NCBI RefSeq assembly: GCF_001591505.1
Contig: NZ_BCVA01000022.1
Location: forward strand, 1 to 64,000
Length of the DNA stretch: 64,000 nt
Origin: Neobacillus niacini NBRC 15566
Lineage (GTDB): Bacteria; Bacillota; Bacilli; Bacillales; Cytobacillaceae
Direction: 5' to 3'
Positions within the stretch are counted from its first letter, which is position 1, and the number at the start of each line of letters is the position of its first letter. A program made the translations under genes and the position numbers. This document shows, one piece after another, positions 1 to 7,259 of the stretch. Under the pieces are notes generated by a model. It was given only the letters and a program-made list of their open reading frames with translations, did no database searches and was not told the DNA's origin.

Positions 1-54
1 GTCCTTCATAAGGTTGATGAAAGACAAATCATTCTAGTTCCCAATGAGGATTAG
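1..54 (+). CDS. 3' end of an unidentified gene (partial)
   Basis: The first 54 bases read as 17 codons and a TAG stop, ending in ILVPNED. The start lies outside the window. A hairpin at 113-140 between this end and the convergent pnkp gene would suit a shared terminator. Too short to assign a family; it could also be chance open frame. Confidence 0.4.
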   Translation, partial: VLHKVDERQIILVPNED

Positions 55-112
55 CTTACTCATCAGGATTTTCATGAGAAAAATCAACATCTGTCTATAA
101 ACAAGCCCAAAA

Positions 113-142
113 AAACGAACTGGAACAACCAGCTCGTTTTCC
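113..142. terminator. Bidirectional terminator hairpin between convergent genes
   Basis: An A-run precedes an inverted repeat (AACGA-CTGG, short loop, CCAG-TCGTT) that ends in TTTT. It lies just beyond the pnkp stop and can serve both the partial plus-strand gene and pnkp. Confidence 0.6.
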
Positions 143-146
143 TAAC

Positions 147-2747
147 CTATAATCTTGGATCAATCGGTTCCGCTTCTAACGCTAGAATTCCTAACACACA
201 TTCATGAACACGTTCCAATGACTCTCTCTTCACAAATCGATTAACAGCTTCAATACCAAGAGAAAATTCCTTTAAAGCATTTCGCTGCTTCTTGCCTGCA
301 TTCCGTTTCTTTAATCTAGATAAATTTTCTGGAAGCAGATAATCGATTCCATAGATGATATGCAAATACTTGCGACCCCTAACTTTTATCGCAGGCTGGA
401 GAAGTTTTCCTTTGTAACGTGTTATATAAGATTCTGGTTTCACAACAAATCCTTCATGACCATCCTCTGTCATCTCTTCCCACCATTCAATAGCCGCTTT
501 CATTGAGGCTTCATCATTTACAATTTTATATTCAGTTTCTATAAACAAACGGGAAATCCCACTAAGTTCTTTATTTTTTTCCATATGCCAAGTATGCGGC
601 TTGTCAAAAAATGTTTCTGAGCTGTGAGCCAATGTGTGGAATGGGGCGATTTGAATTCCTTCCAATCCTTCTGTTTTCCAACAATATTTCTGATACACCG
701 TATTAAATACTTGGGCATTTTCGATCCCCACATAATTTTCCTGAACCCAGCTTAAAACATCCTTCCCACTTTCTAGTGCCTGCTCGAGTGAATCCTTTAA
801 TTTATGCCGGTCCAGCAGCGCCATTTCCCCCACATGCACATATTGGTTCAGAATCAGGTCTTTCGCCTTCAAATTCCATGGCAGAATTTCTGCATCAAGC
901 AAGACAAAATCAGTATTGTACTTCTCAAAATAACCACTTTTCACTAAATCTTCATTCAAGACACTGACCACTTGTTCCTGCAATTCTTTTTGAAAAAATG
1001 CCCTGCCTGTACGGGTATAAATGGTTCCTAATGTTTCCCTGCCAACATACTCCTTGGCAATTTCTTTATTTTTGAATAAAAACAGAATCCCCCTGCTGCC
1101 CATATGTTTCTTCTCAACCACCATCGTATCGACACCATTGTTTTGATAATATTCGAATGCCTCCATAGGGTGCTCGAGGTATTCTTCCTTACGTGAAGGT
1201 TTTGGTGTCGGACTCATTGTTGGAGGAAGATACACGATGTCTTCAAGCGGCAAAGTGTAATGAGATAAATCATCTAAGGCTGGTTTCACACCATCATCAT
1301 AAATCATGATTTCACCGTACTGTTCCGTTAATACGGAATAACCATCTAAGAATTTCATGATATTAGGCGCTGCCAATCTCTTTCCTTCCCATTCCTTCAA
1401 TGGATTGTCAGGAACATTTGCATAATCCTGTTTCGCGTTGACCGAAACAAACTGTTTTTCTGGATAACGATAAGCCGTTAAACTGCCACCAAAGACCACA
1501 CCTTGGTCAATATTAAGTGTGTTATTTACTAGCAATGGCTGCGGCTTTGGGTCGTGCCCCCAAAGAATGAGCTCACTTGACTTATGGGCGACGGACCAGT
1601 CTTTTCGGATTGGCTTCCCATTCTCATTAAGCCCCTCGCTATCACCATACCGGCAAAAATCAGAAATTCGGGTCGACTGTTTTCCTATATAGTGATCCTT
1701 GATTCCTGCATGTACAGCAACTACAGCATTAACCCCATTTTTTTGAATTACATAGTGAGATTTCGCTTGTAAAAGTAACTCTTTTATTTGTGCCTTTAAG
1801 TTCTCAGCAGCCTCACTGCCGTTTTTACGCTCAAATTCTTCAAATTCAGCTGCTACATTTTCATCACCATGTGCCATCTTTACTTTTTTTCCATCGAGCC
1901 AGCGGGCAATTTTCCAGCCGTGGTTGCTGTCAATCATAAAGCTGAGTCCTGCCGCAACATGCTTTTGGAAAAATTTTAGTGTTTCAATGGACTTCGGTCC
2001 ACGGCTTAAAACGTCCCCTAATGAAAGTATTTTCCTTCCCTCCGGATGGATGTAATACCCCTCATCGTTTTCCTTGTATCCAAGTTTGTTAAGTATTTCA
2101 ACAAATTCATCAAAACAACCATGAATATCCCCGATAAAATCGATTCCATTCCCAACATCAATATATAATGGATTCTCCAGACGACTGACATTTACAACTT
2201 GAAGTTCATCTTCTCCAAGCATGTAAACACGGCGATATGGTTTCTTTTTTATGAAGCGAAGTGTATTTTTAAAAAGTTGATACTGTTGCTTGATACGGTT
2301 TCGACCACGTGGAAAGGCACGCTCCATATCTCGTCTCATTAATTCCGTTTCAGAAATATTTAAGACTATCGCAACTACAGGTACATGATATTTCTTCCCC
2401 ATTTGCAAATATTTTTCATGTTCTTCCTCACGTAAATGGGTGGCGTCGATAAACGTTAACTTATTGAGTTTACAGCGTTTTGAAATCACATAATCCATTG
2501 CCTCAAAGGCAGCACCAGATATTTGCTGGTATTCATAAAATAATGCATCACTTTCGTCTTTGGGACGCCCGTTCCAGCTTATAAATTCAATATCGCTGAC
2601 CAGAACACGAAATTGATCAGAACTGACCACTTCAGATGGAAGAATCTTCTCTTCTTGTATTAATTGATTTAATAAGGTTGTTTTTCCGGTATTAGAGGGT
2701 CCCACTAACAGGACAATTCCAGCATAGGGTAAATGTAGTGTTGTCAT
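147..2747 (-). CDS. pnkp: Polynucleotide kinase-phosphatase/ligase, bacterial RNA repair enzyme Pnkp
   Basis: This 866-residue protein has the three-module layout of bacterial Pnkp. An N-terminal 5'-kinase carries P-loop GPSNTGKTT (16-24) and an SSDQFR motif (42-47). A central binuclear metallophosphoesterase carries GDIHG (206-210), GD (244-245), NH (275-276), HAG (346-348) and GHD (397-399). A C-terminal nucleotidyltransferase carries KHMGSR with the candidate lysine K547, EGFVVKP and IKVRG. The family removes 2',3'-cyclic phosphate, phosphorylates the 5'-OH and seals with Hen1. The second phosphatase motif reads GDVLSRG where GDxxDRG is usual, and the third reads SNHG rather than GNHD/E; the main metal ligands are still present. 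The start overlaps the hen1 stop (TGATG) behind GGGAGGAG, so the genes are translationally coupled. Confidence 0.93.
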   Translation of the reverse strand: MTTLHLPYAGIVLLVGPSNTGKTTLLNQLIQEEKILPSEVVSSDQFRVLVSDIEFISWNGRPKDESDALFYEYQQISGAAFEAMDYVISKRCKLNKLTFIDATHLREEEHEKYLQMGKKYHVPVVAIVLNISETELMRRDMERAFPRGRNRIKQQYQLFKNTLRFIKKKPYRRVYMLGEDELQVVNVSRLENPLYIDVGNGIDFIGDIHGCFDEFVEILNKLGYKENDEGYYIHPEGRKILSLGDVLSRGPKSIETLKFFQKHVAAGLSFMIDSNHGWKIARWLDGKKVKMAHGDENVAAEFEEFERKNGSEAAENLKAQIKELLLQAKSHYVIQKNGVNAVVAVHAGIKDHYIGKQSTRISDFCRYGDSEGLNENGKPIRKDWSVAHKSSELILWGHDPKPQPLLVNNTLNIDQGVVFGGSLTAYRYPEKQFVSVNAKQDYANVPDNPLKEWEGKRLAAPNIMKFLDGYSVLTEQYGEIMIYDDGVKPALDDLSHYTLPLEDIVYLPPTMSPTPKPSRKEEYLEHPMEAFEYYQNNGVDTMVVEKKHMGSRGILFLFKNKEIAKEYVGRETLGTIYTRTGRAFFQKELQEQVVSVLNEDLVKSGYFEKYNTDFVLLDAEILPWNLKAKDLILNQYVHVGEMALLDRHKLKDSLEQALESGKDVLSWVQENYVGIENAQVFNTVYQKYCWKTEGLEGIQIAPFHTLAHSSETFFDKPHTWHMEKNKELSGISRLFIETEYKIVNDEASMKAAIEWWEEMTEDGHEGFVVKPESYITRYKGKLLQPAIKVRGRKYLHIIYGIDYLLPENLSRLKKRNAGKKQRNALKEFSLGIEAVNRFVKRESLERVHECVLGILALEAEPIDPRL

Positions 2748-4090
2748 CAGATCTCCTCCCTTCTAAAAATGGCCATTTGTGTCGGCTGTCCGTAAGTGGG
2801 ATGTTCTTCGCCAATCCCTTGAATGCTGACTTGGTAAGGATATCTTTTCTTCCATGCTTCCACATGCTGAGCAAATTCCGCTCGTGTCCATTCAAACCGG
2901 TGATCATCATGACGCATTGCTTCATCCATATCATAGAGAACATTGTATTCCTGGTTTGGTGTTGTAACAATCAGCGTCTTTGGCCGATACTCACCAAGAA
3001 TCATATCAACTATTTTTGGGAGCCGGTTCTCGTCAATATGCTCAATCACTTCACACAAAATAATGATGTCTTTATTTTGCAACCGGCTGTCAAAATAAAA
3101 TAAAGACCCTGCTAGTGATTGTGGTTCAACAAATCCCTCTTTGCCTATCACTTGTCCAAATCTTTCAATCGCCTTTAGTCGGGATTTGTTTGAGGGCTCA
3201 ATGGATAAAATTTCTTTGATACCTTCGACAAATCCAAGCTGTACGGATAGTCTTCCTTCCCCTGCACCGAGGTCCACAACGGTTTCCCTCTGTGGGAGTG
3301 TGCGAATAATGTTCAGTATGGCTTCATAACGCAGTTCGTTTAAGCGTGTCTTCGGGCTCTCAATCTGGTTACGAACGTACGGTTTCTTTTCATAGTATTT
3401 AGATTGAGAAATTAAGGCATTAAATCGAAGGGCACGCTTGACGATAATTTGTTTTAACGGATGAATTTCTAGCCATCCTTCCCCGTAGCGTTCGAGTTTC
3501 TCCACTTCTCTTTCATCTAAAAAATAGTGCTTATAGTTATCGATAACAGGTATGAGAATCGAAACATGCTTAAGTGAGTTTTGAACGCTCTGCCTGCCGG
3601 AAATCGTGACAAATCGTGCGGAGCTTTTTTTACGAATCGTACTTTCTCCACGCTCAATTACAACTTTGTAACCCATTGGTTCAAACAAATCAGCCAATTC
3701 TTGATCTCGTAAATCAGTTGATACCGGACCAAAAGCCAGCTTCATATCAAACTCGTGGTCCACCCATGGCAGATACTCTGAATCTGGTTTCCCATTTAAA
3801 GCGGTACCTAATGCCTTGCGGATGGTAGTAATAAACAAGCTGCTGACGGCAAATTCACGGTCATTTATGTAATGGGTAATATCAAATAAATCAGATGAAT
3901 TACGAACTAAATCAATTGGGTCTGGCTTTACATAGATGATGAACTGAACTTTCTCTTTGGTGAAAATAGGGTAGACAAGTCTGACATTGAATCCTTTTTC
4001 AGACCGTTCATACGGGTTATTAGGGTTCTTCGCGATAAGATAAGAGACCATATCCGCACCCGAGCCTGTTACCGTTAATGTTAGCTGCAT
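2747..4090 (-). CDS. hen1: Hen1, 3'-terminal RNA ribose 2'-O-methyltransferase
   Basis: This is a 447-residue bacterial Hen1. The N-terminal half begins MQLTLTVTGSG, as usual for the family's ligase-activating domain. The C-terminal half is a SAM methyltransferase with DLGAGEGRLS for cofactor binding and EVIEHI plus a downstream RHDDHRFEW segment for the E/E/H/H metal site. Hen1 marks a broken RNA end with a 2'-O-methyl before Pnkp seals it, so that the same ribotoxin cannot recut the site. I chose the ATG at 4090 because it gives the family N-terminus; an in-frame GTG at 4099 would add three residues. No strong SD is visible. Its TGA overlaps the pnkp ATG by one base. A hairpin at 4184-4216 separates it from the upstream regulator-like gene. 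Confidence 0.92.
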   Translation of the reverse strand: MQLTLTVTGSGADMVSYLIAKNPNNPYERSEKGFNVRLVYPIFTKEKVQFIIYVKPDPIDLVRNSSDLFDITHYINDREFAVSSLFITTIRKALGTALNGKPDSEYLPWVDHEFDMKLAFGPVSTDLRDQELADLFEPMGYKVVIERGESTIRKKSSARFVTISGRQSVQNSLKHVSILIPVIDNYKHYFLDEREVEKLERYGEGWLEIHPLKQIIVKRALRFNALISQSKYYEKKPYVRNQIESPKTRLNELRYEAILNIIRTLPQRETVVDLGAGEGRLSVQLGFVEGIKEILSIEPSNKSRLKAIERFGQVIGKEGFVEPQSLAGSLFYFDSRLQNKDIIILCEVIEHIDENRLPKIVDMILGEYRPKTLIVTTPNQEYNVLYDMDEAMRHDDHRFEWTRAEFAQHVEAWKKRYPYQVSIQGIGEEHPTYGQPTQMAIFRREEI

Positions 4091-4183
4091 ACATAACACT
4101 TCGCTTTCTGCTGAACTATTTTCTCTTACCTATTATCATTGCATAAAGATGGATATTTTAGAAATAATTGTTGATAAAAGTTC

Positions 4184-4216
4184 AAGGGACGTACCTAAAG
4201 TTGGTTACGTCCCTTT
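4184..4216 (-). terminator. Terminator-like hairpin between the HTH/F1-beta gene and hen1
   Basis: Inverted repeat AAGGGACGTAcc / ggttACGTCCCTTT directly downstream of the gene ending at 4248. The following T-run is weak, so termination may be partial and some transcripts may read into hen1. Confidence 0.55.
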
Positions 4217-4247
4217 CTTGAAGTATTAGTTACTCCAACTAAACAGA

Positions 4248-5291
4248 TTAAATCGTACCAATGTAATTCAAGGATGCAATATCCTTGGAATCTACGACTC
4301 CGTCTAATATTTTTTTTACGTCATTTAATGTATCTTTTAGACTAACTTCCTTTCCTTTAATACCCGTAAACTCTTCAGCAACAAAGAATGGCTGTGTCAA
4401 ATATGCCTCTAAACGTTCGCCTCGATGAAATGTTTCAATTTCAGAAGCAGGGATTCCGCTAATTCCTTTCACATTTACGAGTGATCGTAGTTCACGGTAA
4501 CGTCTTAATAGCTTTTGTGCTTTTTGTTGGATGGAAAGATGGGTTTGATCTAGGTGTGCACCTTCCAATACGGAGGATGTAGAGTAGATTGGGTTTACTG
4601 CTGGGAAGCGATGTCTTACTGCTAAGTCCATATCAAACTGCCATAACGTTTCAAGCGGTCCATATGGCAGATCTTCATCCACTGAAGCCCCTTTTAAATC
4701 TAGTAAAAAAGTTGTAACAGACTTGATGTCGACATCTTGTAATTTTTCCTGAAGTTCGTAGATTTCCCCGGTTAAAACATGTGAACGGTCAGCAACAAAA
4801 ATAATCTCTTTATTTTTTCCTGCCTTTGACATTTCAACGAAAGCCTTTTCAATGGACTCAGCTACAATCTCCGTATCGTCTAGAATTTCCGCTAACTCTG
4901 GATGATCATTTTCAGGTTTTAATAAAACCGTTGCATAACCCTCTCGCTTAAAACGATAAAATAACTCTGCTAGTACGACCAACTGCCCCATACCAGGCCG
5001 AGCAACAAGTCCAATGGTGCCTCCCTTAACGATTGGTGCAAACAAATCTAATGTTTTTATTTTTGTTTCAATCATCTCTACATTCTCCCCTCTTAAAATC
5101 AATTCATCTAAACTACACTGTGCTAATTCTGCTAAAGCTACGATGGTCCGAACTTCAGAGCGGCCAACCGGAATTTTCCCCGTGCATAAATTAGATACAG
5201 TCGCTGGCCGCAGCCCTACTTCTTTTGCAGCACTGGTAAGATTGGGCACTCTTCTTCGTAATAATGGAACATTTAATCTTATATTTTCCAT
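4248..5291 (-). CDS. XRE-type HTH fused to a degenerate F1-ATPase beta-subunit-like domain
   Basis: A 347-residue protein of unusual design. Residues about 9-66 form a Cro/C1-like HTH (SAAKEVGLRPATVSNL). Residues about 80-336 follow the F1-ATP synthase beta subunit: LDLFAPIVKGGTIGL matches the pre-P-loop strand, FPAVNPIYSTSSVLEG matches the YPAVDPLxSTSRxLD segment, and the C-terminal part has RRYREL, LTQPFFVAEEFTG and LKDT as in true beta subunits. The Walker A site is lost: ARPGMGQL (97-104) stands where GGAGVGKT is normal. It therefore probably senses or binds a ligand or a partner rather than hydrolysing ATP. GGAGG lies 8 bases before the ATG at 5291; an upstream GTG at 5300 overlaps the SD and is unlikely. 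It lies upstream of hen1-pnkp on the same strand, so a regulator of RNA repair is my inference. Confidence 0.8.
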   Translation of the reverse strand: MENIRLNVPLLRRRVPNLTSAAKEVGLRPATVSNLCTGKIPVGRSEVRTIVALAELAQCSLDELILRGENVEMIETKIKTLDLFAPIVKGGTIGLVARPGMGQLVVLAELFYRFKREGYATVLLKPENDHPELAEILDDTEIVAESIEKAFVEMSKAGKNKEIIFVADRSHVLTGEIYELQEKLQDVDIKSVTTFLLDLKGASVDEDLPYGPLETLWQFDMDLAVRHRFPAVNPIYSTSSVLEGAHLDQTHLSIQQKAQKLLRRYRELRSLVNVKGISGIPASEIETFHRGERLEAYLTQPFFVAEEFTGIKGKEVSLKDTLNDVKKILDGVVDSKDIASLNYIGTI

Positions 5292-5304
5292 TATTTTCAC
5301 CTCC

Positions 5305-5390
5305 TTACTTTATATAGTAAAACTTATTACTCTAAAAAGCAACCGCTGTTTACGTTTAAGAGTAATTTTTTTCAATCCAAACGTAATAAG
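5305..5390. promoter_or_regulatory. Clustered inverted repeats upstream of the HTH/F1-beta gene, candidate operators
   Basis: TTACT...AGTAA forms a dyad at 5305-5320. ATTACTCT (5326-5333) is repeated inverted as AGAGTAAT (5359-5366). CTTATTAC (5323-5330) is repeated inverted as GTAATAAG (5383-5390). Such dyads in front of an HTH gene suggest autoregulation; this is inference. Confidence 0.4.
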
Positions 5391-5610
5391 TAGTGAAAGA
5401 ATATATTAACGGTTTCAGTTTCCTATCACTTAACGTGAATTTACAGCTAAATATGTAAAGTTAAATGAATATTAATTTCCACCGTATTTGAGTTGCTTTT
5501 GGGTTTATAAAAGAATATCCCTGGCTCTAATGAACATAGGTTACACACCGAATTAATTTCGAAGGAAATCTAACTAAAGCTACCTGTAACTTCATTAAAG
5601 TGCATAAAAA

Positions 5611-5645
5611 GAAGCATTAATCCCTCTTGGATTAACGCTTCCTTT
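5611..5645 (-). terminator. Terminator of the coiled-coil gene
   Basis: GAAGCATTAATCC, a short loop, then GGATTAACGCTTC; read on the minus strand the stem is followed by TTTTT. The rest of the 5391-5728 gap shows no convincing gene. Confidence 0.75.
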
Positions 5646-5728
5646 AATTGAAAAGTAAATTGACTATAGACCCCATTGTAAGTAGTGTCTTTAATTAAAT
5701 GAAATTTGGTGCATTCAAAATTAGTACA

Positions 5729-6064
5729 CTACTTTCGCTCATTGAGGGAGCTTTGCATTTTTAAAATCAATTCTTTTAGTTCCTCATTATTTTTAACTAT
5801 TTGTTCTTGTAGCCCGATGATTTGTTGATTCAATTCTGCTATTTGTTTCTGCAACGCCGAAATCGTGTTTTTCTGAAGTTCCTCTGGTTTATTGGAGGTC
5901 TCATGGACGCTATTAGTAAGTTTCATTACATCTGAAACTGTATTCAATACTTCTGGATTTTTAAGTAATGAACCTGCAATATTCATGATTCCACTTAGAT
6001 CTATCGCTGTATTGTTTGTTAGAGGGTTTTTAACCTCTAGTTTGGATTCGTTTTCATTAGTCAT
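5729..6064 (-). CDS. Small coiled-coil protein of unknown function
   Basis: A 111-residue protein, starting MTNENES behind GGTGGAG; an in-frame upstream ATG at 6100 lacks an SD. The first half is polar with LSGIMNIAGSLLKN, and the last 50 residues form a heptad-rich helix with repeated LQKQI/LNQQI/LQEQI. There is no signal peptide or membrane segment. I do not recognise the family. It stands alone with its own terminator. Confidence 0.6.
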   Translation of the reverse strand: MTNENESKLEVKNPLTNNTAIDLSGIMNIAGSLLKNPEVLNTVSDVMKLTNSVHETSNKPEELQKNTISALQKQIAELNQQIIGLQEQIVKNNEELKELILKMQSSLNERK

Positions 6065-6317
6065 GTAGTAAACTCCACCTTTTTTATCTTGGGATAACAA
6101 GGAGAACTGATTCTCGTCCTATACTGTTACATACTATGAAAAAAAGTTAAATGTGTGTTAGCAAAAAACCATACGATGTAAAATTGGGTTAAAATCATAG
6201 CTTCACAATAAAAAGTCATCCATCAAAAAATAGAAACCCCCATAATACCAACTACCTATTAGTGGAAGTGATATTAAAGGGGCCTTATACTGAGGGGAAT
6301 TATATTACTACATTATA

Positions 6318-6446
6318 TTAACCAAGCAATGCATTAATAGCAGCAATAATGATTTGTTGTTGTTCTGGCGTGCCAAGTAAAACAGCAACAAGCAGGGCTA
6401 CTAAGAGAAGCAACACAAGAACTACTGTAACTAGATTTATAGACAT
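6318..6446 (-). CDS. 42-residue hydrophobic membrane peptide
   Basis: A short ORF with a very strong SD (AAAGGGGGGAG) six bases before ATG. It encodes a 42-residue peptide whose first 25 residues are almost wholly V, L and A and form one membrane helix, followed by GTPEQQQ and a second short hydrophobic stretch ending LLG. It resembles the tiny membrane peptides common in spore formers, but I cannot name a family. A possible weak hairpin lies downstream around 6226-6285. Confidence 0.6.
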   Translation of the reverse strand: MSINLVTVVLVLLLLVALLVAVLLGTPEQQQIIIAAINALLG

Positions 6447-6589
6447 TTTTCTCCCCCCTTTCAACCTTATTGAAAGAGCTCTTACACTAACATGTTATGC
6501 TGAAATAATTGGACAAGTTCTAAACTAATAACTTTAATTTTTAAAAAAATTATACATTTTCAGTCTTTATGAACAGAACATCATATGAA

Positions 6590-6620
6590 ATCAAAAAAGG
6601 CACCAATAATGGTACCTCCC
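6590..6620 (-). terminator. Terminator of the 112-residue membrane protein gene
   Basis: GGTACC, a six-base loop, GGTGCC and TTTTTT on the minus strand. Apart from this hairpin, the 6447-6778 gap holds nothing I can support. Confidence 0.6.
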
Positions 6621-6778
6621 TGGAGTTAAAATTTTCTTTAATCAGTATCTCAATATAATATATCTAACGTGTTTATAATTGTTTGTTGGAATATAATCCT
6701 TCTTATACATACCTGCAACATTACTTTTCAAGATAAACACAAACCATATCGTAAGAGTTTTAAAGTAGTTTCTTTTTA

Positions 6779-7117
6779 TTAAATGAAGTAATAAATAAAT
6801 GTTATAATCCCCGAAACAAGCGTATAACCTATTGCCACATAAAACGATGGTGTGGCTTTAAAACGCCTTTCAATCTTTTCTATTCTCGTCCAAACCTCTA
6901 CTTGAAGATCATTATCCTCATTTCCACTTTGTAGTCTCGCATTAGCAAATTCCGATGCCATTCCACCCGATGAATTAAAAAACTTAACCAATACGACTGC
7001 TGCAAGACCTGTTAAAAAGGACCAATCAAGAAAATCATTATTAAAAAGTTTTGCTATCCCCCAGTTTGCAAAAAGAATCAGACCTATCGTAATAACCCAC
7101 CAAATAATTCTTCCCAT
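6779..7117 (-). CDS. Small integral membrane protein, unknown function
   Basis: A 112-residue protein with hydrophobic segments at about 4-21, 32-47 and 93-111 and a polar central stretch (ARLQSGNEDND...RIEKIERR) that may be cytoplasmic. GGGGGG lies just before the ATG. There is no recognised motif and no operon partner. Confidence 0.6.
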   Translation of the reverse strand: MGRIIWWVITIGLILFANWGIAKLFNNDFLDWSFLTGLAAVVLVKFFNSSGGMASEFANARLQSGNEDNDLQVEVWTRIEKIERRFKATPSFYVAIGYTLVSGIITFIYYFI

Positions 7118-7209
7118 ACTATCCCCCCTTTAATTTCTATAATTTCTTAGAAAAAATTATATCATTTAACGCTATTTAACTGTAATAAAATTCCAATAAT
7201 TTCCGATAG

Positions 7210-7250
7210 TAAAATAAAAAGGTTCAAATCATTTGCGATTTGAACCTTAA
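7210..7250 (-). terminator. Strong terminator of the helicase gene
   Basis: A perfect 12-base stem AAGGTTCAAATC / GATTTGAACCTT with a 6-base loop, followed on the minus strand by TTTTTATTTT, ten bases beyond the helicase stop. Confidence 0.85.
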
Positions 7251-7259
7251 ACGGTACTT

